Shown: piece after piece, positions 1 through 9,290 of the stretch
Numbering within the stretch: position 1 is the first letter of the stretch
Layout of the letters: every line of letters begins with the position of its first letter
From: Nephrocerus scutellatus
Lineage: Eukaryota > Arthropoda > Insecta > Diptera > Pipunculidae
Length of the DNA stretch: 64,000 nt
Assembly (NCBI GenBank): GCA_947095585.1
Contig: OX352761.1
Span: 64,370,882 to 64,434,881 of the forward strand
Direction: 5' to 3'
Notes under the pieces: generated by a model
The model's database searches: none
Seen by the model: the letters and a program-made list of their open reading frames with translations, nothing else
What the model was told of the DNA's origin: nothing
Program-made: the position numbers and the translations under genes

Positions 1-440
1 TATTAGTGTCGATTCTATGGTTTTCGGGGTCGCTGAGTTGAATGGTGATGGTATGACAGCTCTAGGGGGCTGGGGTCGATAGCTGGGGGGGTGACCGATA
101 TTAGGATCTATTCTATGGTTTTCGTGGTCGCTGAGTTGAATGGTGATGGTAAGACAGCTCTAGGGTGATGGGGTCGATAACTGAGGGGGGGGTGACCGAT
201 ATTAGTGTCGATTCTATGATTTTCGGGGTCGCTGAGTTGAATGGTGATGGCAAGGCAGCTCTAGGGGGATGGGGTCGATAACTGAGGGGTGGGGGTGCCC
301 GATATTAGTGTCGATTTTATGGTTTTCGGGGTCGCTGAGTTGAATGGTGATGGTAAGACAGCTATAGGGGGATGGGGTCGATAACTGAGGGGGCTGACCG
401 ATATTAGTGTCCATTCCATAGTTCTCGGGACCACTGAGAT
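1..440. repeat. ~100-bp tandem minisatellite inside Helitron
   Basis: About five units with starts of the conserved TATTAGTGTCGATTCTATGG block (20 bp or variants) at 1, 99, 200, 303 and 402, so a period of 98-103 bp. Each unit continues with a GGGGTCGCTGAGTTGAATGG block and a G-rich GATGGGGTCGATAACTGAGG block. The last unit diverges (CCATTCCATAG). The related Helitron at 58.56 kb carries about three units. Small reading frames across this array are artefacts of the repeat. Confidence 0.9.
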
Positions 441-589
441 TAATAGTCTAATAATAGTATAATAGTATAATAATTAATAGGTATGACACTCCTATGGGTA
501 AGTTGTCTCCCCGGAGGTGACCGATATCAGTGTTGATCATATAGTTTTCGGGGTCGCTGAGATTAGCTGAGACAACGGCTTCTCGACGA

Positions 590-683
590 ATTGAAGCGAC
601 TATCTTGACAGAAAAGGGACTGTGTGGAACAGTTTTTATCCGACGGATAGCACTCATTTCGACGTCGTCCTTTTAAATTCAAG
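590..683 (+). pseudogene. Helitron helicase C-terminal remnant, part 1
   Basis: Reading from 590, the frame resembles the Helitron helicase stretch that precedes the RLQFPVKLAFSMTINK block (helicase motif VI neighbourhood). It includes IEATILTEKG and an FIRRIALIS segment, followed by a stop, and is then cut by the LTR retrotransposon at 683/684. The continuation with RLQFPVKLAFSMT resumes at 6245. Family knowledge: in intact Helitrons this region closes the PIF1-like helicase domain. The remnant cannot be functional. Confidence 0.7.
680..683. other. Target-site duplication CAAG, left
   Basis: Matches 6240-6243 immediately after the 3' LTR; the empty-site paralogue near 59403 has one copy. 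Confidence 0.85.
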
Positions 684-2166
684 TGTGAGGAACAAAATTC
701 TTGTGGCCGAATTTTGTTCACAGAAAACATGCAATATACTTTTTACCAAATTCGGGTGCACCCTGAACCACGCAGTGCAACCACCAAGCGCATATGAAAA
801 CAAAACAGCCAAAACAGCATCACGCCACCGGATTGACCAATCACAGCGCAGCACGCTATTTAGAATTTTTCAAGGCGTCAAGGCTCGTCACCATTCACGT
901 CGCTCGTCGTCACTAACGTCAAAGCTCGTCACCATTCTCGTCGATACACACGTCACTTTGTCAAGGCATTACTCAGGTCACTCACGTCAAGGCTCGACGA
1001 TACTCACGTCACTTTGTCAAGGCATTACTCACGTTACTAACGTCAAGGCTCGTCACCATTCACGTCGCTCGTCGTCACTAACGTCAAAGCTCGTCACCAT
1101 TCTCGTCGATACTCACGTCACTTTGTCTAGGCATTACTCACGTCACTAACGTCAAGGCTCGTCACCATTCTCGTCGAAACTCACGTCACTTTGTCAAGGC
1201 ATTACTCATTTCGCTCACGTCTAGGCTCGTCGATACTCACGTCAATTTTTCAAGGCATTACTCACGTTACTAACGTCAAGGCTCGTCACCATTCACGTCG
1301 CTCGTCGTCACTAACGTCAAGGCTCGTCACCATTCACGTCAGTCACGTCACTTCGTCAAGGCATTACTCAGGTCACTAACGTCAAGGCTCTTCACCATTC
1401 ACGTCAGTCACGTCACTTCGTCAAGGCATTACCCACGTTACTAACGTCAAGGCTCGTCACCATTCACGTCGCTCGTCGTCACTAACGTCAAAGCTCGTCA
1501 CCATTCTCGTCGATACACACGTCACTTTGTCAAGGCATTACTCAGGTCACTCACGTCAAGGCTCGTCACCATTCACGTCGCTCGTCGTCACTAACGTCAA
1601 AGCTCGTCGCCATTCTCGTCGATACTCACGTCACTTTGTCAAGGCATTACTCACGTTACTAACGTCAAGGCTCGTCACCATTCACGTTGCTCGTCGTCAC
1701 TAACGTCAAAGCTCGTCACCATTCTCGTCGATACTCACGTCACTTTGTCAAGGCATTACTCACGTTACTAACGTCAAGGCTCGTCACCATTCACGTCGCT
1801 CGTCGTCAATAACGTCAAAGCTCGTCACCATTCTCGTCGATACTCACGTCACTTTGTCAAGGCATTACTCACGTCACTAACGTCAAGGCTCTTCACCATT
1901 CACGTCAGTCACGTCACTTCGTCAAGGCATTACCAACCAAAAGGCCAACCATTACAACGTCAAAGGCTAACCCATCGCTCAGGACTTGCGCTCGTCAAAG
2001 GCCAACGCATCGCTCAGGACTCACGTTAAATTATAGATTATAAGAAAAGTAGAAAAATAAAGAAAATACTTCGAAAAGTCCCAAAATAGAAATTTTATTG
2101 TAACGACCCCTTGCCTCAGAACCCTGGTCACGCTGAGTTTACCCCGGCTGGGAAAACTCCGTTACA
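684..2166 (+). repeat. 5' LTR (1,483 bp)
   Basis: Begins TGTGAGGAACAAAATTC and ends GGGAAAACTCCGTTACA. The first ~190 bp match 4778-4970 with only a few differences (for example CACAG/CACAC and a 1-base indel near 810). The centre is minisatellite. The 3' part holds an AATAAA at 2056-2061, a plausible poly(A) signal in R. The two LTRs differ mainly by repeat-unit gains and losses, so divergence dating should use only the unique flanks. Confidence 0.9.
875..1934. repeat. CGTCA-rich ~109-bp minisatellite in 5' LTR
   Basis: Tandem and higher-order copies of a ~109-bp unit made of shorter CGTCAAGGCTCGTCACCATT-like modules. One full unit holds about six CGTCA motifs. Unit order and number differ from the array in the 3' LTR. 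Ser/Arg/His-rich reading frames across it (622-1149, 1191-1379) follow from the repeat and are not annotated as genes. Confidence 0.92.
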
Positions 2167-2168
2167 AT

Positions 2169-2186
2169 TGGCGCCCGAGCAGGGAC
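2169..2186 (+). promoter_or_regulatory. Primer binding site, tRNA-Lys type
   Basis: TGGCGCCCGAGCAGGGAC lies two bases after the 5' LTR. It differs at one position from the well-known Lys-tRNA primer site TGGCGCCCGAACAGGGAC. Confidence 0.85.
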
Positions 2187-2254
2187 TTTCGATAACGTAA
2201 AACAAAATAATAATAATAAAACTTACCTGGCTTTTGAGAAAGCAAGAAAGACAA

Positions 2255-3306
2255 GATGGTCAAGACAAGCTGGGTATACACCCTCTCAAAGGAGGAGTTG
2301 CAGACCTACATGGCCGAATTTAAGTTGAACGAACAATTCCGGTGGAGTGGAAGAGTTAAGGAAGCGCTTCATAACCCACATCTCGGGACATGACGTAACG
2401 TCGGAAGATGAGGTTCGGCTGGCCGAACTGGAAGCGAAGCACCGACGCGGCACATCACCATCACCGCCAGTGATCCTAACACCAGCCGACATACAAAAGG
2501 AAAGGAAGACCACCGTTGCGACCGCTCTGACACCACACGGGACAACACCGGCCCATGACACTAAGGAAACCGTAGCAAGCAACACAAGGTCCTGGGAACC
2601 GCAGGTCGCAATGCCGTCCCATCGAGCGAAAGAGACATCTGCGGCATCATACCCAATGGTTATAGACACGGTACGGAAGTGGTCGGTAAAGTATGACGGT
2701 GGGAAAGACCCCATCGCTTTTGTCGAACGGCTGGAGGAACTGGCCGATGCCTACTCACTTGACAAGGATCTCCTGGCAAAAACTATGCCGGAATTACTGC
2801 GAGACCGAGCTCTGTTGTGGTTCCGAAATAATAACCAGCGGTGGTCGAACTGGGATGCATTTAAGAAGGACTTCTTGAGGTTCTTCTTGCCAGCCAGATA
2901 CATGGAGCAACTGGACGATGAGATCCGACAGCGCCATCAGAGATCTGGAGAGCCCTTTAAGGACTATGTCATAACCATGCAGAACCTCATGCGACATGCC
3001 AACTATACGAGGGCCCAGCAGACCGACCGGATCTTCAGGAACTGCCGCAGAGAGTACCAGCTGTACATCCGTAGGAGGGACTTCCAGGACTTACAGGATC
3101 TGATTGGATTAGCAGAAGATCTGGAGGATATAGCCGGCGCGCCAGAACAAATCAGACAGACACCTAGACCCCGACAGATGGAGAGGAACCTTCTGGTCAC
3201 AGAGAGTCAGGAGGAGCGCATCAACGTTCGAACGGCATGCCGACGCTGCGGCCAGGTCGGGCACACCTGGCGAAGTTGTCAAAAACAACAATTGATATTC
3301 TGTTGA
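2255..3306 (+). pseudogene. gag of the LTR retrotransposon, frameshifted near its start
   Basis: An ATG at 2255 opens MVKTSWVYTLSKEELQTYM, the expected Gag N-terminus, but this frame runs into a stop shortly after 2340. The adjacent frame (open from about 2330 to the stop at 3304-3306) then carries the rest: a charged linker, a Retrotrans_gag-type domain (about 2680-3120, with W- and F-rich LWFRNNNQRW and FLRFFLPARY segments) and a CCHC zinc knuckle CRRCGQVGHTWRSC at about 3238-3279. A second, decayed Cys cluster follows the stop. Gag normally packages element RNA into cytoplasmic particles. A one-base change at about 2325-2340 separates start and body, so as it stands the start-to-body product is not made unless by frameshifting. 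Confidence 0.85.
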
Positions 3307-3408
3307 GATTGTGGCCAACGAGGAATCAGAACAATAGACTGCTGCCTTCAACTTACTTCACACGTTGAGCAGCGTCATTCTGTCCAGTTCAACAAAAGGG
3401 CAACTCTG

Positions 3409-3927
3409 ATCCAGGACCGACAGCGAATTTTTGCCCGTATCATGATAGGCCGCGAATCCCTCCAAGCCACCATTGATACCGGCGCATCCCGTAGTTTTGT
3501 TAGCGAACGTTTTGCCGATAGTCTTCGAAATTTAGGTAACCCCATTCCCGTGAACATCCCAATTCAAATGGCCAACGGGAGTCGGACAACAGTCCGCGAA
3601 GGGTTGAATGTCAACGGTCGTTTTGGGGTGTCATCGTATGCACTTCGCATGGTGGTGCTACCGACCGCCGTTGATAACCTCACACTGGGGATGGACTTCC
3701 TTGCAAGGTCGCGAGCCACTTTAAGCTTCGGAGGTGAGTACCTATCACTCCAAACTGGACCAGCAAGACCGATTAAATGTCAGACTTGCAACAAACTCCG
3801 AAAACCAATGCAGCCACAACTTCCAAAGACGCAGCAGCCGACAACGTCGTCTAAACTTATCACGAGCGCAAGAGTTGATGAAAGTCACCTCTTTCCAAGC
3901 AGCACTGTACAGTCCGCGAAGGGTTGA
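3409..3927 (+). pseudogene. Retroviral-type aspartic protease
   Basis: The reading frame contains the catalytic IDTGASRSFVS motif (DTGA, about 3475-3507) and the hydrophobic LGMDFLA segment typical near the end of gypsy-type proteases, then a Cys-Thr-Cys and Gln-rich tail. It lies in another frame from gag, after a stop and a short gap, so expression would need frameshifting or reinitiation. In gypsy elements protease processes Gag-Pol; here no downstream pol follows. The frame ends in a duplicated copy of its own second half. Confidence 0.8.
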
Positions 3928-4231
3928 ATGTCAACGTTCGTTTTGGGGTGTCATCGTATGCACTTCGCCTGGTGGTGCTACCGACCGCCGTTGATAACCT
4001 CAGACTGGGGATGGACTTCCTTGCAATGTCGCGAGCCACTTTAAGCTTCGGAGGTGAGTACCTTTCACTCCAAACTGGACCAGCAAGACCGATTAAATGT
4101 CAGACTTGCAACAAACTCCGAAAACCAATGCAGCCACAACTTCCAAAGACGCAGCAGCCGACAACGTCGTCTAAACTTATCACGAGCGCAAGAGTTGATG
4201 AAAGTCACCTCTTTCCAAAGCAGCACTGTAC
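3591..4231. repeat. 320-bp tandem duplication within protease region
   Basis: Positions 3591-3910 recur at 3911-4231 with few substitutions (GGTCG/GTTCG, CATGG/CCTGG, CACACTGG/CAGACTGG, AAGGTCG/AATGTCG) and a one-base insertion near the right end. It duplicates the LGMDFLA part of the protease but not the DTGA motif. Confidence 0.92.
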
Positions 4232-4742
4232 TACAGTTGGCGTTATACAAGTGTTACCAGCTCCGATTGAACCAACTCCAGGGACGACTCCCATCAGAAC
4301 TTGCCACAGACCCCCCAAGAGCCAGCACAGCAAGAAGTCGACAACAGTAACCCAACCACAAAACAAACAACGGCAGCGGGACGATCACAATAACGTGCGC
4401 AACAACAAAAGCCACAATGTAAAAGGTGCAACAAAAACGATCGCAGCCGCAAAATTTGTTCAACCACAACCACAGAAACAGCAAAGGCAATGCCAGTTAA
4501 TCTGGAGAACAACGGAGTGCACTAGAAGAATTATACAACAACGAGCACAGCAACAGAACTCAACGCATCAACCGAACAACAATAGCAATAGGCACCGCAA
4601 CAATGAAGTCGACAGCAGCAGCGAATTCAACAGAAGCAGCGGAGTCAGCATAAGCATTGGCAACAGAGGTAGTACCAGCAGCAGACGCAACAATGTAAAC
4701 TGGGACTATGAAAGTAGACTCCCCGCTATTAAAACTAGTTAG
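3924..4742 (+). CDS. Second protease half plus Gln/Asn-rich tail
   Basis: A 272-codon open frame begins inside the duplicated protease half (LGMDFLAMS) and runs on into a polar tail rich in Gln, Asn, Ser, Arg and Thr (4240-4740) with no recognisable domain. It stops 35 bp before the 3' LTR. The tail could be a low-complexity Gag-like C-terminus or simply CAA/CAC/AAC-rich DNA that stays open by composition. There is no start signal that I would defend. It occupies the place where pol is found in autonomous relatives. Confidence 0.45.
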   Translation: MNVNVRFGVSSYALRLVVLPTAVDNLRLGMDFLAMSRATLSFGGEYLSLQTGPARPIKCQTCNKLRKPMQPQLPKTQQPTTSSKLITSARVDESHLFPKQHCTTVGVIQVLPAPIEPTPGTTPIRTCHRPPKSQHSKKSTTVTQPQNKQRQRDDHNNVRNNKSHNVKGATKTIAAAKFVQPQPQKQQRQCQLIWRTTECTRRIIQQRAQQQNSTHQPNNNSNRHRNNEVDSSSEFNRSSGVSISIGNRGSTSSRRNNVNWDYESRLPAIKTS

Positions 4743-4764
4743 GGAAGCACAAGTTTTTGGCCGA

Positions 4765-4777
4765 AGTAACGGGGGAG
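4765..4777 (+). promoter_or_regulatory. Polypurine tract
   Basis: The run ending GGGGGAG directly abuts the TGTGAGG start of the 3' LTR, the position where plus-strand DNA synthesis is primed in LTR elements. Short for the class. Confidence 0.6.
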
Positions 4778-6239
4778 TGTGAGGAACAAAATTCTTGTGG
4801 CCGAATTTTGTTCACACAAAACATGCAATATACTTTTTACCAAATTCGGGTGCACCCTGTAACCACGCAGTGCAACCACCAAGCGCATATGAAAACAAAA
4901 CAGCCAAAACAGCATCACGCCACCGGATTGACCAATCACAGCGCAGCACGCTATTTAGAATTTTTCAAGGCGTCAAGGCTCGTCACCATTCACGTCGCTC
5001 GTCGTCACTAACGTCAAAGCTCGTCACCATTCTCGTCGATACACACGTCACTTTGTCAAGGCATTACTCAGGTCACTCACGTCAAGGCTCGACGATACTC
5101 ACGTCACTTTGTCAAGGCATTACTCACGTTACTAACGTCAAGGCTCGTCACCATTCACGTCGCTCGTCGTCACTAACGTCAAAGCTCGTCACCATTCTCG
5201 TCGATACTCACGTCACTTTGTCTAGGCATTACTCACGTCACTAACGTCAAGGCTCGTCACCATTCACGTCGCTCGTCGTCACTAACGTCAAGGCTCGTCA
5301 CCATTCACGTCAGTCACGTCACTTCGTCAAGGCATTACTCACGTCACTAACGTCAAGGCTCTTCACCATTCACGTCAGGCACGTCACTTCGTCAAGGCAT
5401 TACCCACGTTACTAACGTCAAGGCTCGTCACCATTCACGTCGCTCGCCGTCACTAACGTCAAAGCTCGTCACCATTCTCGTCGATACACACGTCACTTTG
5501 TCAAGGCATTACTCAGGTCACTCACGTCAATGCTCGTCACCATTCACGTCGCTCGTCGTCACTAACGTCAAAGCTCGTCACCATTCTCGTCGATACTCAC
5601 GTCACTTTGTCAAGGCATTACTCACGTTACTAACGTCAAGGCTCGTCACCATTCACGTCGCTCGTCGTCACTAACGTCAAAGCTCGTCACCATTCTCGTC
5701 GATACTCACGTCACTTTGTCAAGGCATTACTCACGTTACTAACGTCAAGGCTCGTCACCATTCACGTCGCTCGTCGTCACTAACGTCAAAGCTCGTCACC
5801 ATTCTCGTCGATACTCACGTCACTTTGTCAAGGCATTACTCACGTCACTAACGTCAAGGCTCTTCACCATTCACGTCAGTCACGTCACAGCATTACCCAT
5901 GTCACTTCATCGAAGCTCTCACGTCACTCACGTCACTTCGTCGCTCAGGAGTCCCGACTGTCTCACGCCCACACACCGCTCAGAAGTCTCGACGGTCTCA
6001 CGCTAACGCATCGCCCAGGACCAGGACGCTCGTCAAAGGCTAACCCATCGCTCAGGACTTGCGCTCGTCAAAGGCCAACGCATCGCTCAGGACTCACGTT
6101 AAATTATAGATTATAAGAAAAGTAGAAAAATAAAGAAAATACTTCGAAAAATCCCAAAATAGAAATTTTATTGTAACGACCCCTTGCCTCAGAACCCTAG
6201 TCACGCTGAGTTTACCCCGGCTGGGAAAACTCCGTTACA
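4778..6239 (+). repeat. 3' LTR (1,462 bp)
   Basis: Same TGTGAGG...GTTACA termini as 684-2166. It has an extra segment at about 5887-6040 (TCACGTCACAGCATTACCC..., ACGGTCTCACGC) absent from the 5' LTR, and fewer minisatellite modules. AATAAA at 6129-6134. Confidence 0.9.
4971..5945. repeat. CGTCA-rich ~109-bp minisatellite in 3' LTR
   Basis: Clear 109-bp period, for example TAACGTCAAGG at 5631 and 5740. Reads as an independent expansion or contraction of the array in the 5' LTR. Confidence 0.92.
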
Positions 6240-6509
6240 CAAGAGATTGCAATTTCCAGTAAAACTTGCGTTTTCGATGACGACCAATAAGTCGGACAGT
6301 TTACTAAGTACTGCGGAGTATAGATTTGAGGTCACAACCAAATTTTGCTTTTATAATTTGAATACTATAGCTGTAATTTAAAATATATTTTATACAATAA
6401 ATTTTGTTAATAATTTTACCTTATAGATAGATATCATTCTTTTTTCTACCCCTGCCTAACAGAAGATTGGGATGAATAAATACCTGGGCAACGCCGGGTA
6501 ATCAGCTAG
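6240..6509 (+). mobile_element. Helitron H1, right part with 3' terminus
   Basis: Continues the element interrupted at 683. It starts with the helicase remnant (RLQFPVKLAFSMTTNK, about 6245-6300), then AT-rich DNA, a hairpin CCTGG-GCAACG-CCGGG at 6483-6498, seven bases, and CTAG at 6506-6509 followed by host T. This is the classic Helitron 3' end. It is nearly identical to 59404-59683. Confidence 0.85.
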
Positions 6510-6698
6510 TCGTTAATAAAGGTACAGGCAAACTGCCTGCAAATATATTTTTTTAACAACATCGTAAAAGAAATCTTTAACTTATATAAGAATTATAATG
6601 TAGCAATCTTTTCAGTCATTCACTAGTACATTTAGAAACCTGTCATATAATTACGAACAAAAATTTTTTTTTACAAGTAGTCATTAATTATATAAACA
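6510..6698. other. AT-rich spacer
   Basis: No coding potential or recognisable repeat; several homopolymer T and A runs. Confidence 0.5.
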
Positions 6699-6954
6699 CT
6701 AGCTGTTCCCGGGCGCTTTGCTACCCGCACACATGAACCCCCGGGGTGACGGGAGTACTATAGCCTAAAACTTTCCCTCACCTGCCAATAATTTACGTTG
6801 ACATTTTTTAAAAATACGTTTGTAAATCTCATGTTAAAATTTTATCTTTCTCCCCTTCCATCTATACCTATAACTTTCCCCTACCTGCCAATAATATATC
6901 TTAAAAATTTCATAAAATTCAGTTTAAAAATGTGGCTAATATTAACATTTTACA
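6699..6954 (-). mobile_element. Helitron-like 3' end, minus orientation
   Basis: Read on the minus strand the segment ends in a CGGG...CCCG hairpin, a short spacer and CTAG (plus positions 6699-6702), with flanking T. The GCTACCCGCACACAT block is shared with 17020-17060. Inside, a CTTTCCC(T/C)CACCTGCCAATAAT block occurs twice (about 6770 and 6870). The 5' end is not identified; it abuts the non-LTR relic. Confidence 0.55.
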
Positions 6955-7560
6955 TTCCCTGATCCTTAGCCTCCAATCAGTACAGAACGACTGTAACTGA
7001 TTGAATTTATCTTGGAGTTGCCCCCACCCTATCACCGTGTGTGTACAATATGATATCGTCAGTAAACCCTATTGTCGTGTTCCTATCCCTAAGCACCTCG
7101 CTGATGTAGATGCAGAAAATGAGCGGCGAATTCACAGTCCCCTGCTGCAGACCATTCGCGATATTAAAAACTTTAGCTGTCGTGTCACGGTTATCAGTTA
7201 CAATAAACTTCTTATCATATATCATTTGCATTATTATTTTAATAATGCTTGTGGGGAATCATAGTCTTATTAATTTACAAATCAGTCCATCTGTCCACAC
7301 CGTGTCGAAGGCTTTTTCGATATCTACTAGACAGGCTGCAGTGCACCTCTTGTCATTCAGATGCCAATTGGTTTGGTAACCGCATGCACTGTCGAGTGAT
7401 TTTTTTTTAACCCGAACTGGTTCCGCGGTATGACGTCTTTTTCTTCGCAAACGGACCAAATCGCTTTGTTGATAACAACTTCGAAAACCTTTCCGATGTT
7501 AGGCAGCAGGCTGATTGGCCTGTAGCTGTGAGGATCAGAAGGATCCTTGTGCTTCTTTGC
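6955..7560 (-). pseudogene. Reverse transcriptase relic (copy 1)
   Basis: Minus-strand frames give in order: SDPHSYRPISLLPNIGKVFE (about 7540-7480), DIEKAFDTVW (about 7330-7300), the GLQQGTVNSPLIFCIY motif B region, and a degenerate catalytic box FTDDIILY (about 7060) where FADD is expected. After that QDKFNQLQSFCTDWRLRIR continues to about 6958. At least two frameshifts separate these blocks. The enzyme would reverse-transcribe element RNA at the target site; the altered A-to-T residue and frameshifts make it dead. Confidence 0.8.
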
Positions 7561-8423
7561 TATTGGAAATACCTTCGAGACTTTCCAACAGCTCGGAAGT
7601 TGTTTAATAAATTGTTAAACAAGACGCAGTATTGCCTGATGAAGCTGTCTGGTAGGTGTTTTAAAACTATGTTGGGAATGTTATATAAACCGGATGATTT
7701 TTTGTTGTTCAGTCGCCTAAAGATAAACGTCAGGTCGTCAAGTGTTGTAAAGTATCCATGCGTTGTGTCTGGTGTCAATGCGTCTGATCTAAGCCCTTCA
7801 GAGAACGTTACTAGCGTTCTTAGTGAGGCACTCCGATATTTAAATCGGAATACCTCATCTCTCACCAGATCGATGTTGCCGCCCGATTCGTCAACACCAG
7901 AATGAATATCCTCAAAATGGCTACCGATAAGGCTGAGTTTGTCAACGTTGGAGTCGATGACGAAATCATCACCGACTCTACTTATTGCACTTAGTGAAAT
8001 CCCGGCCTGTTGTAAGAATGGCTCTCTTAAAACTGGAACCTTCAGTTCCGGACTAGCAACCCTGGCTCGCGGCCTAAAGATCCGATTAATCTGCGGAAAC
8101 ATGTTCCTAGAATCGGATCTTTGAATGTTTTTGATTTTTTGCTGCCAAAAGTCACTGATGCTATTCCGAAACTGTTGGCTCAGGAGCGCCTTACAATTTT
8201 TTAGCAAAGCCTTCAGCCTTATCAGTTCATCCTGTCTTTCTCTATCCTCAAAGCGACGATAGATACCGTTGATCCGCGTGAGAAGAGAACTTTTATATCT
8301 CTGTAGGGCTTTTATGTCACGATTCAGATAACATTCCATTGAATTCAGACTTTTTATCTTCGGTACCGTGGACTTTACAGCTTCTAAAATCGCGCAATCT
8401 AATTTCCCGATATAGGTATCCAA
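7560..8423 (-). pseudogene. Endonuclease-RT linker and RT N-terminus (copy 1)
   Basis: A 287-codon minus-strand frame with no own start: it is the interior of ORF2. It contains the conserved linker of this family (YLNRDIKALQRYKSSLLTRI, SDSRNMFPQINRIFRPRAR) and the start of the RT (RRLNNKKSSGLYNIPNIVLKH). The corresponding linker in copy 2 (18999-19232) has the same SDSRN(M/I)FP(Q/K)INR motif. The frame ends at a stop just before the YRPISLL block, which is in another frame. Confidence 0.8.
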
Positions 8424-8599
8424 TTCCGAGTTGGACAGATTTCTATCGCTAGGAATTTCCCAATACGGAATCCCTATATTTTCTGATTGCGCATCGCCCG
8501 AATTTGCTCCAATCAGTTTTATTGTAATTTAATTTACGATCTTCTTCGTGGATCGCCAAGCTAAAAACGGACTCTAATTCAAAAGACGTAACCATAGCT

Positions 8600-8865
8600 A
8601 TGGCGTTATGGTCGCTGTCATAAGGCAATAGCGGTAATTTGTTCGCGTATTCACTACTCGCGGTGTCAATATTTAATCTAGCGTCTGCAAAACTGGGCTA
8701 TAGAATTTAAATTTGTAATCAATCTGGCTCTCGTCAATAAAATTATTTAAAAAAGTGCCTCTTGTGTTATTCACACTATTGAGCCAGCTGGTGTGTTTCG
8801 CATTGAGGTCTCCCGCTAGAATGAAATGATAGATCTAATCCTAGTACCGCGAACAATCTTTGGAA
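8600..8865 (-). pseudogene. AP-endonuclease fragment (copy 1)
   Basis: On the minus strand, about 8850-8790 reads ILAGDLNAKHTSWLNS followed by a NNTRGTFLNNFI segment: the GDLNAKH catalytic block of apurinic-type endonucleases of non-LTR elements. Downstream, an SDHNAIAMVTSF segment (about 8620-8580) contains the SDH motif. Frameshifts and stops interrupt it; the N-terminal endonuclease part is missing. Confidence 0.7.
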
Positions 8866-8869
8866 TTCG

Positions 8870-9070
8870 AAGTCGAAGTTACTATTGGGCACTCTCAACA
8901 TAACTCTCGAACATTTTTTGCTTCTGTATTCTTAACTTTAACTTCCTCTTTCTTTTTTAAATTCTCTATATTAACTTCGCGTGCACGTGGCTGGCTGGTA
9001 TGCTGGCTGGCTGGCTGGCTGGTCAGATTTTCTGATCAATTTTTAGCCCACTTCCCATGGCCCGATTTTT
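8870..9070. repeat. CTGG-repeat block shared with 26.5 and 28.5 kb
   Basis: AATTCTCTATATTAACTTCG followed by GTGCACGTGG, a (CTGG)n run with TATG interruption (8991-9021) and a TCAGATTTTCTGAT tail. The same order (AATTCTCTCAATTAACTTTG, CGTGG, CTGG-like run, TCAGATCTTGTGAT) is found at about 26490-26590 and 28500-28600. Origin unknown. Confidence 0.65.
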
Positions 9071-9290
9071 TTTTGCACACATGTATATTTCCGGTGACAA
9101 TACTTTCTATTAAAATTTGAGGCCCCTCGGACCTCGGGTTCGGGGGGCTCCCATACAAATATTTTACAAAATTTACCCGATTTTCTTTAAATTTTGTACA
9201 CATGTGTGTCTTCGATGGAAAAATTTTGAGCGATCGGCCCCTTTGGGACCCCAATATACAATTTTTAAATATCGCTATATCGCATCAGAT
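9071..9290. repeat. Isolated monomers of the 20.8-22.2 kb satellite
   Basis: Contains TTTGCACACATGTATAT, CCCATACAAATATTTTACAAA and TTTAAATTTTGTACACATGT blocks plus a GGCCCCTTTGGGACCCC-like segment, in the opposite orientation to the array at 20830-22230. About one and a half units. Confidence 0.6.

Larger units (their letters stand above)
1..683 (+). mobile_element. Helitron deletion derivative, left part (family H1)
   Basis: This segment and 6240-6509 are the two halves of one element, interrupted by an LTR retrotransposon. The second copy at 58556-59683 shows the uninterrupted arrangement: ~100-bp minisatellite, then a remnant of the Helitron helicase C-terminal part, then a short hairpin and CTAG|T terminus. 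The 5' TC end lies outside the window. An AT-rich insertion at about 451-477 (TAATAGTATAATAG-like) is absent from the other copy. Non-autonomous: no complete Rep or helicase. Confidence 0.8.
684..6239 (+). mobile_element. Gag-protease-only LTR retrotransposon inserted in Helitron
   Basis: Complete by structure: 5' LTR 684-2166, a Lys-type primer site at 2169, gag and protease reading frames, a purine-rich tract, and 3' LTR 4778-6239. It starts TGTGAGG and ends TTACA. CAAG lies at 680-683 and again at 6240-6243, and the uninterrupted Helitron copy has a single CAAG at the matching site (about 59403), so this is a 4-bp target duplication, usual for Ty3/gypsy integrases. No reverse transcriptase, RNase H or integrase is present in the 2.6-kb interior, so it must have been mobilised in trans. 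Ty3/gypsy assignment is by gag and protease style plus the 4-bp duplication. Confidence 0.88.

Noticed and set aside
214..657. Two minus-strand frames of 66-69 codons
   Set aside because: Produced by the ~100-bp Helitron minisatellite and surrounding AT-rich insertion.
622..1149. 175-codon Ser/Arg/His-rich frame, and its partner at 4795-5244
   Set aside because: Lies within LTR minisatellite; the peptide repeats follow the DNA repeat and both LTR copies mutate freely.
875..1934. CRISPR-like array
   Set aside because: Regular repeats without unique spacers of constant length; contiguous minisatellite inside a eukaryotic LTR.
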